A stretch of DNA of 64,000 nucleotides from Ancylostoma caninum (GCA_037903475.1 JBAJFG010000549.1:1612001-1676000), one strand, 5' to 3'; numbered from the stretch's first letter, positions 36,019 to 48,324 are shown. The notes: a model not told the origin generated them from the sequence alone. Numbers and translations are program-made.

Positions 36019-39000
36019 TTAATATTTATTGGATGCACGACGATTATTCCACATTTGTGAATATGCACTGAAATAAACGTCATTTTCGTTAGTCACATGT
36101 CTCGTGAGAACCTTCAATTTTGATGCTCTGTCTTTCAGTGATCGGTTCAGAAGAAACAGTAAAATTAGTGGCGCAACCATTGTGTAGTAGGGTATAATCT
36201 GAAAAATTCAACTTCACTCAATGTAAGAACTATGAACAGTTGAGAAACCATACGTATGTAGCTGCAAATAGCGTTCTATAGGTGACCATAGAAAAACTGC
36301 TCTCAAACGATGAGATAATCCCGTTGGTCAATGAGAACGTTGTATGGCAAATGGCTTGAAATATTGATAATGGTAGAATTATGCGAATTACACTGACGTT
36401 CTCCTTGAGTTGATAGGATGATTTTAAATCGAAGAACTTTCTAAAACACTTGTCTTAGTCTCCAGGGTATCCACGAAAGCTGAGTTGTTTACCTTCTAAT
36501 GGCGGCCACGTTGAAAGCAAACACGAAACCGGTGCCTAGTAAGGTAACAAAGTCGATGCCACATAGAATAAAAGACAACATCTTCACTCGAAACCCAGTT
36601 TCCTGTGTACCCGCTGAACAGTACACCGTTTCAGCCTGAAGGTCCATTTGGATCAGCGCCCATGTCGTCACTGACACAGCAGAAATCACCTGAATGGAAA
36701 TGAATTTCGAATGTTTTCATCTTCTTCGAGACTGATGAAAATTTTGACTTCAAGGAATTGAGAGCGAAGTTTTAACTTGTCATTTCCCAGTTTCGCCACA
36801 GCATTTTCATTTGCTTTTTTCTCGCTGCTCGAGCAATTTTTTATTAGTATTACATCCACAAGAATCTAAAAACGAATTCACGGTACAGGTCAATTATTCT
36901 TGCATCACAGGATTCTATCCGACTAGTCTGCCGCGCAGCAGCACCTAAGCGGCGCGGCAGAGCAGCTGGACCCTGTGTTTGTCAGACGGTGTTCGTATTG
37001 CTTATGTCTTTTTTTTTTTGAAAAGAGAGATGCAATGAAAACGGTGACAAACATAAGTAAAAGTAAATCATCAATCCGAGCAACGCCCGACAACCATAGC
37101 GCCCAGCTAACCTGCCGCGCCGCGTATTTGATGCGGCGCGACATACCAATTGTATGACGTTCTTTAATGCAAGATTGATTTACCGGCATTGTTCTTACAA
37201 TCTCTGATTCATTCACGTTCCGTAGATGGTGCGCAGTTGCCACTAATTTAATGTTTCGGTTTAACATGTTAGGTGAATGCTATGGATGAGAAGGTTGCGA
37301 TGCTGTTGCGGTGCGGTCTTGCCGCAGGCGCATGACGTCATCTCACCACGACCACTCTTTCTTTTAATAAAACGACTTTGACCAGATACAGTCCGGTCCG
37401 GTCCCCACTGCAAATGGGCGCCAGCGGGCGCCGGCAGCCGCCACCCTCCAGCGCCCCGGTATTAATGAGCTATAAATCACTCGAGCTTGGGAGAAAGCGA
37501 AGGAAAATACAATTCCAGTCCATAGTAGACAGGGTAGATAAGCCTAACCCTATGCTTAAGAATGGGTTTAAGGCTTAGGCTTAGGCTTCACAGGAGTGGC
37601 CCTACCCAACTCCCTTTTCACCTAAATTTCTAAGATAAACTACGATAAGTGTAAGTGTAAGTAATAGTGGACACCATTTGTATGTCCCAACGCGTGCGCG
37701 CATAGCTCAGTGGGTTGAGCGAATGATCGACGTTGTGGTGGTCAGGGGATCGATTCCTGCCCTATGCCACCGTTTTGCAAATACATATTGTATGCTGCCT
37801 ACGACTGCTGCAGTTATCTGACAAACTCCAACATAAAAAGTAGCCCGGATGGCTCAGTGGTTTGAGTGGCAGATTGCAATCTGTCCCTATCGCTGGTTCC
37901 ACTCCGTTGGAGATCCAGAGTTAAGTATCGCAGTGTTTGGGGTTCACTGCTTGGAACGTCCCCCGTGATCTCCTTCGGGTAGTCCAGGAAGGCATCCGGC
38001 AACGTTTTGCATAAATTTCGAAGATAAACTACGATAAGTGTAAGTGTAAGTAATAGTAATAGTGTAAGTAATAGTGAAAAACCACTTTTTCAAAGTTGAG
38101 GGAAACCGGGAGAGAGTAACTCCGCCGTGAAGGACTGCTCCACGAAAGATAAATGACAGCGGTAGAACTACTTCGCAATGGATATGGAACAATTTATACG
38201 GATTTCAATTATTTCTGAGGATCCCGAATTGGATGAGCTTTATTATTCAGATGGGATAACTGAAGTACTGTGTCCATCTATAGAAGAATAACGGCCATTT
38301 TTGTATTCGCGAAGCAGTGTACTATAGCAGAAAATGGAAGAGTTGGCTTCGCTTATTGTGTATTCAGAAATCTTTCCCCATGAAAATCACAAAAATGAAA
38401 AAACGTGAAAGTTGTGAAAATGGTCCCCTGCTTTATAGCCTTAACATATCCACTGCACTCTGTCTACTATGGACTAAAATTGTATTTTTCTTCGCTTTCT
38501 CCCAAGCTCGAGTGATTTATAGCTCATTAATACCGGGGCGCCGGAGGGTGGCGGCGGCCGGCGCCCGCCGGCGCCCATTTGCAGTGGCTGCCGGACCCGA
38601 CTGTATTTAGCATGATAGAGGGGTTTGAATATTTTGAAGCTGCTACTGCTTGCTCATTTCTTACCGCTATCGAAATGTATGTTCTGAAAATTCCCTCTGG
38701 CATTGAAAATCTACAATAAGCGCCAATAGCGGTGCGTTTTTTGCGGCCTCGAAAAGCACGTGGCGCGGCCGCGCCGCTCGCGCTGGAGTCCCCTTCGGGA
38801 CGACAAACTATGGGTTTTTGTTGATGGTTAGTTAGTTTTCTTGATAACTGACGTCAAATATTATACAATGAGAATCTATTAAGAAAACCCTGATTGGACA
38901 CTGCAGCGACGATTCCATCATGAGCGGCGCGGTTGCGTGGCGTGCTTTTCAAGGCTGCAAAAAACGCACCCGCCCTCCCCCCCCAATGACACTTATTGTA

Positions 39001-41986
39001 AGTGCTTGCTTGCTGGCCTTGAAAACTTGAGATTCTTTATTAAAGTATTTAATAGTTATAGAATTTTATTTGATAATTTTGTTATACAAGAAAGTTTGGG
39101 ACTTTTGTTTTAATATTTTCATTTAGATATTTTCAGTTAGTAATTTTAAGTCAGCACTTTGGCTGACTGAACGAAAACGTCTTTGTTCACTCACACAACA
39201 AGCTGTTATAGTAACTCCCACAACACTTCCATATGTTTCGTAGCGGTCCCGTTTCCATAAAGCAACTGCTCGTTCAACTATCATACCAAGCTGAAAGCAG
39301 AAGCGAAATATTAGCTTGTTCACTAGTGCTATCATTAATGCACCTTTGTTTCTACATTCTAGTGATTAGCTAAAGAACAAGTATGTGCAATTTTTTGGGC
39401 TATCATAGGTTTTTCTAATCGGAAGCACGACCTAGGAATCACCAGCAGTAAATGTTACGCGACTGCAAATGAACAGCCACAAAGTGTACTAGCGTCGCCT
39501 ATTGCTGAAAAGGTCATGAAATTGCCTTTTATTCTTGGAATCATCTTTCACAAGTTGATACGATTAAGGCTTTAATTGAGAGCTGGACTTCAAGAGAATT
39601 CGCCCTTAATTAATCAGCTAAACAACTGAACATTCGAACAATAGCAGTTAACGATCACTGTTATCTGCACTTTCTTCTAAATTGAACCCACCTGTAATAT
39701 CGCGAATGATGTCATACAAATCGTAGACGGAAACCGTAAACTAAAACAGAGGGCAGAAGATATAGCTGCTTGACAAGGATCTGGATATAAAAGATATCGT
39801 ACTAGTTGTAAAGTCTGAAAGTGAAGGTCTTTATTCCGCAAAGACTTCTGCAAACCCCTTAAAAATGCGTTTCGTGAGAATTCTACATTGGGACGTCCTT
39901 GTCTTCATTTTTGTCTTTATCTTTATTGAAAAAGCATGTGTTTACACATATTTCTGAGATTTTTTTTTGGCTAATTCCCTGGCTCGCTTTCCAATGTATC
40001 GGACTATTCTCGGGAAGAGCATTAGCGAGCAAATATCTTCAATAGAGCAATATTTTCAAATGATTTTTATTCTCCTTCCTGCTTACATGTTCCCGCAAAT
40101 TGTAATTTATCTCAACAACGTGAATACTTGATTCAAGTTCAACTCAAGTTCCATTTCGATAAGTACTAACACTTTTTTAATTGCTCCTTCTTCACGAGTA
40201 AGTTGATTCATTGAATTTTTATTGACTAAAAGAAAAAATCCATGCAAGTACTTTCTGAGGACTGGTCGTTAACACCTGCAAGATGTCTACCTACGCACAT
40301 ATCTTTGACATCTACGTATAGATATATCTAATTGCAATCACCAGTCGCAAGTCAAATTTTGTTGTACTTTACTAACTTAGTTTCGTGGGGAAAGAAGAAT
40401 TTCCATAGGACTGTCTGGATAGACTAGTACTATTAACATCAAAGACATTGTTAAGCTGAAAAAATCTTCTGCTTAACAAAACTGGAAGCAGGACTTTCAT
40501 ATACAGTGGCGACCACATATTTAGCATACCCACGATTTTGGGCCACAGAATTTTTTGCATATCTCAGCCCTAGAATGGGCTATCAAAACCAAGTTTGAGT
40601 ATGGGTTGAGACTCTATCGAGGCTTCCTTCCACTTGTTTACCACTGGCACAGAGTCAGTTGGAACTGGATTTAAAAATAAAATTCCAATTTCGCCTGTTT
40701 TCTCAAACTAGGTGTAAAAGTTTTGCATCCACCTGTGGTGGGAAGTGGAGTGATTTTAATCGAGCACTCTCTTCATCAACGCCTTCCTATGGAAGCAACT
40801 CGCGCAATCCCCGTACCAGCTGGAGTCAGAGAGAGAAACAAACCGCCAAATTTGTCGAAAGTTTCATTTTCTTAAATCTCGAGAACAACGCAAGCATCGG
40901 AGTTTTCCTGTGGTTGCTTGAATGTCTGTTAGTAGCACAAATCGGAGGAAAATCCGCAGCTTTCTGCTTGTAATCATCATGGATCCTTTTTTTCGCAATT
41001 TTTTTTTAGCCATGTTGACGATCCTAGTTCTTTCCTGAAGTGAACAACTGCGCAACAAAACTACTATGGCAAAATGCACACCAAGACCGGGAATAAAATC
41101 ACATTTCCCCCTATTCGATAAAGTTATGAAAAGAGGAATGAAAACATTTCCAAAAGTATTGCATTTTGAGCTCTTAACGCACAATTCCATTGAGAAAGAA
41201 TTTCTTGAGGAACAGAGTAGAAGTAAGCAAAAGAACACCTGGCCTCATCACACTCTCGAGTATTGTCCTGATATCTCATTCCAAGCTTGAGCTACGGATT
41301 TTATATTTTCATCAGTTGATCGCCCAAAATCGGGAGCGTGCTAAATATGTGGCCGCCACTGCATACATAGTGTACAAAGTTATCTATTTATTTTAAGTCG
41401 ACACTAAGAATATAAATGACCTTTCAATGGCTCATTAGTTACTTTCACTTCGCAGTCATGAGGCAATTTCAAAACTATTATCTCACTGACAACAGGGTGA
41501 AGAAGTGGACAGAAAATCATCAACTCACTTGTAGAACAGTTATACAAATTGAATGTGCAATATATAGCAACAGTAGAGTAGTAATCAATATCTAAAATAA
41601 AGATGTGAGCAATGAAGTATACGGGTTTTATTTCGCTATTTTGAAAGAGTTACAAATAATTCTCAAGTATTTTTATGGAATAATTAGACAACGATTTTCG
41701 AGTAGATGTTTTTGACTCGTTATATGTAGATATGTATGTGCTCACGCTTTCAAAATTGACCTTATTTGAAAGATGCGCTCATGGTTGTGTTAGTTAAGTA
41801 AGTAGTAAAAATAAAGATAAAAAATAAAAAGCTCACCCTACAATTAACATGGAAATGCAGGCTTCTACATTTTCTCAATGTTATCAAAGCGACGACTGCG
41901 GAAAAGGCTCCGGCAAATGCTTGTGAACCAACAACCAATAGAAATCCACTATTTGTGATGAGGGGCTCGAAAACCTTGCAGTCCAT
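36019..41986 (-). CDS. Srab-type seven-transmembrane chemoreceptor, complete (340 aa)
   Basis: Eight exons: 41837-41986, 41529-41591, 41421-41481, 39692-39780, 39195-39290, 36493-36689, 36254-36440 and 36019-36198. The total is 1023 bp with all phases consistent. TTTCCAG lies three bases before the ATG, as expected for spliced-leader addition. Residues 1-50 hold TM1 and SLHFHVN. A DPC motif (92-94) and Cys 103 lie before TM3. ER is at 127-128, then AVALWKRDRYETYG. FDLKSSYQLKEN (about 222-233) precedes TM6 (LPLSIFQ), and TM7 has IIPYYTMVAPLILLF. This layout fits Srab or close Sra-superfamily receptors (usually about 340 aa). Exon 3 uses an AG eight bases or less past a canonical CAG. The introns hold at least four transposon-derived insertions. 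The ligand is unknown. Confidence 0.88.
36920..37142. mobile_element. GC-rich foldback MITE in an intron
   Basis: A left arm around TGCCGCGCAGCAGCACC and AAGCGGCGCGGCAG pairs with a right arm around CTGCCGCGCCGCG and ATGCGGCGCGAC. Arms are about 41 bp and the unrelated centre about 140 bp. It lies in the 2.5 kb intron 5 of the srab-type receptor. Confidence 0.6.
37566..37590 (+). repeat. Short interstitial nematode telomere repeat
   Basis: The run AAGGCTTAGGCTTAGGCTTC contains two full and one partial TTAGGC units, the nematode telomere hexamer; TAAGCCTAA lies 30 bp upstream in the other sense. It sits inside the Tc1-type foldback element just before the SINE tail sequence. Confidence 0.6.
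37620..38080 (+). mobile_element. tRNA-derived SINE composite (two heads, repeated tail)
   Basis: Two tRNA-like heads: 37695-37771 (box A-like TAGCTCAGTGGGTTGAGC, box B-like GGATCGATTCC) and 37843-37917 (TGGCTCAGTGGTTTGAG, an anticodon arm with loop reading GCA as in tRNA-Cys, box B-like GGTTCCACTCC). The block AGATAAACTACGATAAGTG and a GTAAGTAATAGT tail occur on both sides (37632-37672 and 38019-38080). Stems are imperfect, so these are SINE parts and probably not functional tRNA genes. Confidence 0.65.
38714..38998. mobile_element. Foldback MITE with TA flanks (285 bp)
   Basis: The ends CAATAAGCG and CACTTATTG are inverted and flanked by TA on both sides. Inner blocks GGTGCGTTTTTTGC, CTTGAAAAGCACG-like and CCGCGCCGCTC are also inverted. 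It is related in composition to the pair at 59445-59925. It lies in intron 5 of the srab-type receptor, 112 bp after the larger foldback. Confidence 0.8.
40504..41361. mobile_element. Tc1-like non-autonomous element (858 bp) in an intron
   Basis: Both ends read CAGTGGCG-CCACATATTTAGCA followed by a GATTTTGGGC block, in inverted orientation over about 45 bp. Left flank is TA; the right flank has CATA. The start CAGTGxxGGCCA is characteristic of Tc1-like elements. The inside has no intact transposase and no catalytic motif that I can see. It lies in intron 3 of the srab-type receptor. Confidence 0.75.
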
Positions 41987-43587
41987 CTTCTGGAAATTTT
42001 TGTGCTCAGATGTGTACCATGTTTGACTTTGTCAGAGTACGAGCACTGGAGTGAAATGAACTTAACGATTTTTTAACGAACTTAATGCTGAAAGCTGATG
42101 AACTCGACAATGTAACGAGTTGCTAACTTCCTAGTTAACGCAAGAAAATGAGGAAACAGCACGTGAATTAGGAATTTCGCACATTGACAGCAAATGAGGT
42201 TCCGCCATTTGGAACAACTAATGCGTGAATAAAAAAAAACTCCAATCAGAGGTCAAGAGAACAATTGATAATTGCGCTACAGACACGTTTGATTTGCAAT
42301 GGAAGGAAAGAAAAGATCACATGTGCTAAGTGGACTGAGAATCTCCACAATTGAATTGCCACATTTGAAAATAATGTCCACGAAAATATTGTTGTTTCAC
42401 GGAACGAATGTGTTCAATTTAGGAAACGGTGAATGTTCTCAGAGACAAGCTGGCTGCTTGAACGAAAAACCAAAAACAGCATTATACTCATGGAAAGAGC
42501 AAACAAAATACGGCTTCAGAGCAACAACTGATAAAAATAAGTAGCTTGTCCGACATCAAGTACTGAGGCTGCGTTTGAGAAGCTTTTTGAATGTATTGTA
42601 ACCGAGAGGGATTGTATGCCTTTGGCGAATTAAATGGAATTTGGCGTCTGCAATTTGGTTGGCCTTTCTTAAGTTGAAAGTTGATGGTTCCACCACAAGT
42701 ATTTGACATTCTGAGAGAGCAGTGATTTTGAGGTTAAAGCCCACATTTCCAGTAGAATATCTTGTGAACATGAAAATGTCATTGATTTCCTTTCGGAATG
42801 AAAGTGTAGATAGGCCGAGATTCAAGTTCCTTTCATTGTATATGGGGATATGATCATTTATGGAGGAACCCAACGGAACAAATCATGAGTACTCCAGTGA
42901 AGGTGGTCTGGATCCTTTGAAGTCTATTGACGCCTTTACAGCTGGAAGGATGGAAGAACGGAATTCTTGGAGGAGGGAGGGTATGTCTTGTAAAATGAGT
43001 CTTGTATTACCAAGTTTACGGAACCGAAGCGCACAACACGTTGGTCCCTAGCCATCCGTATCTCGTCCGTAGCTCCCTAAATAATGGTTCGGTTCAAATT
43101 TTTTGAAGGACAAATATTATATTCGGTTGACAGGAAATGATTGAGACACTCTGGATTTTTTTCTTCTTCAAATATTTTCTTTTCTATTAGAATACGTAAG
43201 AATATGCTGCAATGAACGTGTACACCTATCACCTGGGCTATTTATCAGGGACAGTTCCAGCACTGCGGGGTCAGAATTCATGTTAGTACAGGTCGAAGAA
43301 GTCATCAACCAGTGATCAAAAATCGTCAAAGTTGGCGAAGTGCTGCTTGAGCTTCCAGACAAGATCTTAGATGGAAAGCTCAAGGCCAGACAAGAGTGTC
43401 AGGCGTATGTGTCATCGTCTGTCTTCTTCTACTGTCGACGAGTCAACAAAGTCATCTGAGGGTGCGCTCAAGCGAAATGTGCACCTCATCACGTTGATGT
43501 TTATGGGTGGTATTTATGGTCCACTTCGAGAGTACCAGCACAACAATGAAGATGCACCATCAAAGCGTTGAAGTGAAGTAAAAGGTA
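41987..43587. other. 5' flank of the srab-type gene, otherwise no gene
   Basis: The first hundred bases should contain the promoter and outron of the minus-strand receptor; no TATA box stands out. Open frames further on (42556-42873 minus, 42860-43051 plus) lack support. Confidence 0.35.
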
Positions 43588-43792
43588 GTTTATACTATAT
43601 ACGTGCGTCAGTGGCGTGTCTGCCGATCGCACCCTTTTGCGGAAGACTCTCGTTGATGCCATATCGAAGCGGCATGTACACCACTAACAATGAACACGCG
43701 CGTATGAAAATGAGCTACGTCAGGTCTGGGACTGGGCCTGACCCATCATGCAGAGGCACGAGCATCTGGTATAAATTGTCCTTTATTGTTGT
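43588..43792. mobile_element. MITE, TIR family M, copy 1
   Basis: It starts TAGTTTATACTATATACGTG and CGTCAGT, and ends with GCATCTGGTATAAATTGTCC. Start and end are inverted versions of one another. A second copy in the same orientation lies at 44148-44372. The copies differ a good deal in the middle. Confidence 0.55.
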
Positions 43793-44147
43793 TACTTACA
43801 CTTTTTTCCATCACACCGGCATAACGAATATTTAGCCTCACGTGCAAAGAGTCCTGCTTGTTTCTTTACATCTCCATCGAACAGCTTCGTCTAATCGCCA
43901 ACGGGGTCTTTTCCACAGCAGTTCCATCCTTCCCACTCCTGATATTCTTGAGACGTTGATAGGGACGATGCGAAGAGAATCCACCCATTGCTTTGGCATA
44001 CGGTCCACGCTTGCCAAAGGCGTATTGGACCCGGTCCTTGCACACTGGTTGTAGTAGGATGTGGTGGAGGCAGCGATTGGAGAGGACCGACTGCCCTCGG
44101 TCACACACAGTGCAGACCTTTAAATTGTCCTTAATTAGGAAAATGGG
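43793..44147. other. Spacer between two MITE copies
   Basis: A minus-strand frame here (43866-44150) is open for 94 codons and contains CKDRVQYAFGKRGPYAKAMG, but no splice sites or family were recognised. It may be part of a larger repeat that includes both MITE copies. Confidence 0.3.
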
Positions 44148-44372
44148 CAATTTAAACTAGCTGCGTGCGTCAGTCGCGCATCATTCGCATGCATCCATTT
44201 GCAAGAGATTTTTCATGGAGACCTGTGAAGGCCGCATGCACACGCTCAATGAAAAGAACGCGCGTCCGCCGCAAGGCCGTGAGTCTGAGCAGCGACTGCA
44301 ATGCGACTGGGCGCTATTCTTCATCATATGGGCGCACGCTCGTCAGTTGCACGCATCCAGTATGAATTGCCC
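44148..44372. mobile_element. MITE, TIR family M, copy 2
   Basis: It starts GGCAATTTAAACTAGCTGCG and ends CGCATCCAGTATGAATTGCC, inverted with a few changes; next to the left end lies GTGCGTCAGT. It has the same orientation as copy 1. Confidence 0.6.
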
Positions 44373-44853
44373 TATAATCTGTTAGTCATTCTCCAGTTCT
44401 TAAGGATTGTAACTGCTTTATTCTCAAGAAAATTACGGAGCAACCGATTGCGACGACTTAGTTGGGGAACAATGAAGGAAGTGCGGTAGGATACAATGTA
44501 CTTTTAAAGATTTTGCGAGATTCTGATTAGCCTGGGCTATGAAAACCCTCAGGCCCATGGCGTACTTCACAGCAACACTATGAAGTGTTGTGCCGCTCCA
44601 AAGAAAATGAACGGAAACAACGAGAACAAAATGATACAAGTTCTCATATCTTATCACACAGTTTGTGTGGAAAACGATGTTGGCATAGGAGCAATTGTGC
44701 GAAAACTTATTACGACTTAAAACTAATTACTCAGCGTTGCTGCGTAGCATGTCTTGAGATTGGGAACCATTTTATTGGAATAGCCAAATAATTGAGTACT
44801 GGTTTAGAGAGCATTCGATTGCCTGAAAACTAACTACACATACATTGGAGTTA

Positions 44854-45014
44854 TTAATAAAGCTTACAATCAGCATGTGACTCGCTGCACGTTCCAGATG
44901 CTATTTTTGAGATTCTTGTTGCAGAAGCATACAATTCTTTTTCCTTTTTCAGGACTTCTTCCATATTCCGTGGGTACTTAATTGAATCACATCCCTCGGA
45001 AAGGCTTATGACGT
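44854..45014 (-). CDS. Possible terminal exon, function unknown
   Basis: After an acceptor, CATATTTCAG, one frame runs 52 codons to a stop. It reads VISLSEGCDSIKYPRNMEEV, then a Lys/Glu-rich helix-like stretch, and ends in a Cys-containing tail (ASGTCSESHADCKLY). No upstream partner in phase was found. A frame of this length can occur by chance, so support is weak. Confidence 0.25.
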
Positions 45015-45829
45015 CTGAAATATGTTTTGCAAGAAGTGTAAAGTAAATTAGAATTAGCTACGCATACATGACATTTTGAAAATTTCCTAACTTATTATGC
45101 TTCGTGAAGTCCTAACAGTAATATTTTCACAAAATGAAACAAGCACAAAAATCCGTGATGAAATGATGGAAATAAATTGAAAAGTTGTTGCTCTGTTGCA
45201 GTCACATCTTCGAAAAAGAAACGTTAGCAACAGCAGTAGAGGATCATAAGCAGAGTTCGGCACAAGCTTAGCTCGAGCAGAAAAAATTACGAGGTCCCCT
45301 TTGACTTAGCCAAGAATCTACGATGAACAAGTATTTGCGAAGAACATTAATTTCGTGTTTTCAAGGCACATCAACATATTCACACGAGTTAACAAGTGTT
45401 AACAAGTACGATGGCGGTGGAGCACGTTATCGCGTTGGCACCGTCATATAATTTTTGTTTTTCAGCTAAAATTTGAGAAGGGTTGGAGATTTGGGAGGCT
45501 TCTGCCATTATTTCGATGAAGCAATATTTCTTGAATACAACAGTGCGAACAAAATTGGAAATAATTGATTTTCTAAGAAGTTATTTGAAGAAATTGTGTC
45601 CACGTGGTGTTGAAGACCGTTTTTTAGCTATTTTTTCCGCTGTAACTGAATAAACGAAGCAATTTCATTACTCCCTGGAACGAGCAGCCTCTCCGAGCAA
45701 CCTCTGCTCTAGCTAACAGCGCCAGTACAATTGAAAATATTTGATTTTAGAGAAAGTTGCTTACGAAAATTCTCTGGACCGGTGTAAATTTAGGGTTCAG
45801 AAAATTCCTGAGCAATATCTCCCTTCAAA

Positions 45830-46290
45830 ATCAAATAATTCCAATTTCCCCTGGCAATTGGCAGTGGAGTCGTACTCGTAATCTCACCACAAAGTTTGAA
45901 CAGGATCCATTCAGTAATACCGGTGTTGTGAGTACTGCAAGGTACTTTTTCAGTTGTAACTCCTTCCAAATTCGACTGAATCAGACTATCTTTCAGAGTT
46001 AGATAGCACATTGCCCTTTGCAGTCATGTGCTTGTTGTTTCCAGAAATGTCCGCGCAGTACCTTCTTTTGCAGAAGCCTCTTTGAAAGCGCTGGAAGCAA
46101 TGCTTTTGGCAGAGTTTTCGCATGATAACCCCACAAACTATTGCCAAAATGAATTGATTCCAAGTTCCTACGACAGTAAGAATAGGAGTAGTACTCGTAA
46201 TCTTACAGTGAAATTTGAGCAGGATCCGCTCAGTACCAACGATGCTATGGGTACTACTGGCTACATTCTCAAGTGTAATTTCTAATACAC
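45830..46290 (+). repeat. Tandem duplication, about 319 bp period, possible duplicated exon
   Basis: Two diverged copies, with GGATCC at 45903 and 46222. In one plus-strand frame both encode TRNLT-KFEQDP-S, and differences concentrate at third codon positions (AAG/AAA, GAA/GAG, CCA/CCG, CTC/CTT, AAC/AAT). Each is bounded by an AG and a GTAACT or GTAATT. This suggests a duplicated exon of a plus-strand gene, now or in the past. The opposite strand also stays open. The family is not recognised. Confidence 0.45.
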
Positions 46291-48324
46291 ATTTTAATTT
46301 TACTCTTATTTCAGTCAGAATTAATAGAATTGATGAAAGAAAAATTCTTAGGTTCAATCTCCCTTCCTTGCTCTCATTTCCAAAGAAGTGGATGATTATT
46401 CAACCAAGGTCCAAATCCCAGGTACGAAGTCCCTTTTGCTCACCTCATCGTTTACGAAGCCACGCTCGCCGTCAAGTCTTTGCCGAAGTCTGATTATGAG
46501 TCATTCTCTTACTCAAGGTCTTCCTAGCGCTGGCGTGTGAGAACCATGAATCCCAGTGACACATTATATGATGGTTTTATTTATTTACTCATTTACATGT
46601 ACTAAGTTGTAACATAAGTTTCTGCTGTTTTGAAATTTCCGACAAAAAAAGTTTTATAAAAAATCATCATATCAATGGAAGTACGCGCTTCAACAGTAGG
46701 TGGTCTTTCCCATTTTTACTGCTGGAGCTCGACTCCTCTGCTTTAGAAATCAGTAGAATACGAGGCAAAGAATGAGCCGGGCAGTGCTGGAGGTCACTCA
46801 CTTTGGTATATCGGTTCTCGCATAGTTCTAGTGATCTGATAACTAGCACTCGGTTAGAGTCAGTTTCATGCTACTTAATGTGCTATTGAAAGCCAGAAAA
46901 TTCAGTAAAAAGGAAAAAAATTTCACCATGTCAGAGTAGCAAGTGATTGTGTTCAGGAACTTCTCACGCTAGATAAAATAGCTTCCCCTACATGCCTGAT
47001 GGTCAATTTTCTTTTCTTTCGGCAGTGTATATGTATCGAAGTGATATGGACAATCTGCCGCAGAATTCTCATTGGCTTGCAAGCATCAGAGGAAATACTT
47101 TAGGTTGGAAGCGCTTCTATATGCAACACTTATACTGGGTGGGATAATACGTGTAGAAATCACCACACTATGCCTTCAACAGCAGGGAAATAATGAAACA
47201 ATTAGTGGCTGGACGTGCAAAACAACCCATTGCAGTCATTGACGTATATAAGTTGGCAATTATTATATCACTCTGCACAGAAAGAGAGAGCAAAGCAAAT
47301 CACAAAGAAAATGCAAAATACTTGAATTCTGTGTAGAGGCCATTAGTCTTTTATTGACATCTGCAAATTAACGCTCTACACAGAAATCTGTTTGACGTAG
47401 ATTTTAGCAACTCTCACGCAATCATTTTTAAAAAGAAAAAATGAAAGGGGAAAAGGTCGAAAATAGGGGCAGGGCGGTGCTTCTCGAGAGCAACTGCGTA
47501 ACATGCTTGGAAAATTTCGACGATCTGAGGTGGATTGTGCTCCATGCGTAAGGAATTGGCCATGAAAAGCGATTTCGAGGCATGTCTATTGAAGTTCGTG
47601 CTATGCGATCGGGAACTGAAGGGTGTAATTTGGAGAAACGCCGAGCATATCATTTGATCTCCCCTCGGGAGAGCTCGAAAAGGCTAATTAAGGCCGGTAA
47701 CAGGTGGGAGTATTATGAAGACAGGAAGATAAGAGGTAGGAGTAATAAGAGAATGAGATAGAGTTGGACTAAATCGCAAAGTTCTTTGAAAATGGAAATC
47801 TAATTTGTTCCGTTCCATACGTTGTTTTGGTAGGGAAAGAGCAATTGTAAAAATATTGTCTTATAGAAGCACCTGGTTAGCAAGAATCATTTGATTGCCA
47901 ATGGAAACAAACCTAAGAGTTTTGCTGGAATAGAATTATTTCGAAATGTTTGCGAGATTCACAGAGTAAGGACGCTCATTTATTAACAGAAAGTTTACAG
48001 CTTGTTCACTTTACGGGACGCTTTTAAGACTTATTCATTCGGTAGGTGACCATTATGAGAATAGGTTCACATATTTCCCACAGCTGTGTACAATATAAGT
48101 TGCTATACGCAATTCTGCAGGTTTCCTTCACCTTATTGATGAATGCAGGAGAAAACATAATCTTATGCTTTGTCATCGTAAAAGGCTCATGCATGAGATG
48201 GAAACTAAACTACCACTGAACAATATACATAGGTCCTGACATATTCGCCGGGATGTGTCTCAACCGCCTGTCACCGGATGATGCGACGTGCATAACCGCG
48301 TGCACAACCGCTATGACATATACA
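46291..48324. other. No supported gene
   Basis: A 46-bp minus-strand block at 46443-46488 (LRQRLDGERGFVNDE, acceptor TAATCAG, donor GTGAGC) looks like an isolated exon but has no partner. The rest has no recognisable feature. Confidence 0.3.

Larger units (their letters stand above)
37389..38603. mobile_element. Tc1-type foldback element with TA flanks (1.2 kb)
   Basis: Both ends begin with CAGTC and are flanked by TA (37387-37388 and 38604-38605), the target pattern of Tc1/mariner elements. The inverted arms are about 165 bp and nearly identical; shared blocks include CACTGCAAATGGGCGCC, CCCCGGTATTAATGAGC and CACTCGAGCTTGGGAG. There is no transposase. The interior holds a telomere-like repeat and tRNA-derived SINE sequence, evidently inserted later. 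The element lies in intron 5 of the srab-type receptor. Confidence 0.85.

Noticed and set aside
37695..37917. Two functional tRNA genes
   Set aside because: Box A and box B are present, but acceptor and T stems do not pair and the segments lie in a SINE-like context.
40864..41238. Minus-strand 124-codon frame as a transposase
   Set aside because: It is inside the Tc1-like element but shows no D-D-E motif or helix-turn-helix, and it overlaps another frame of equal quality on the plus strand.
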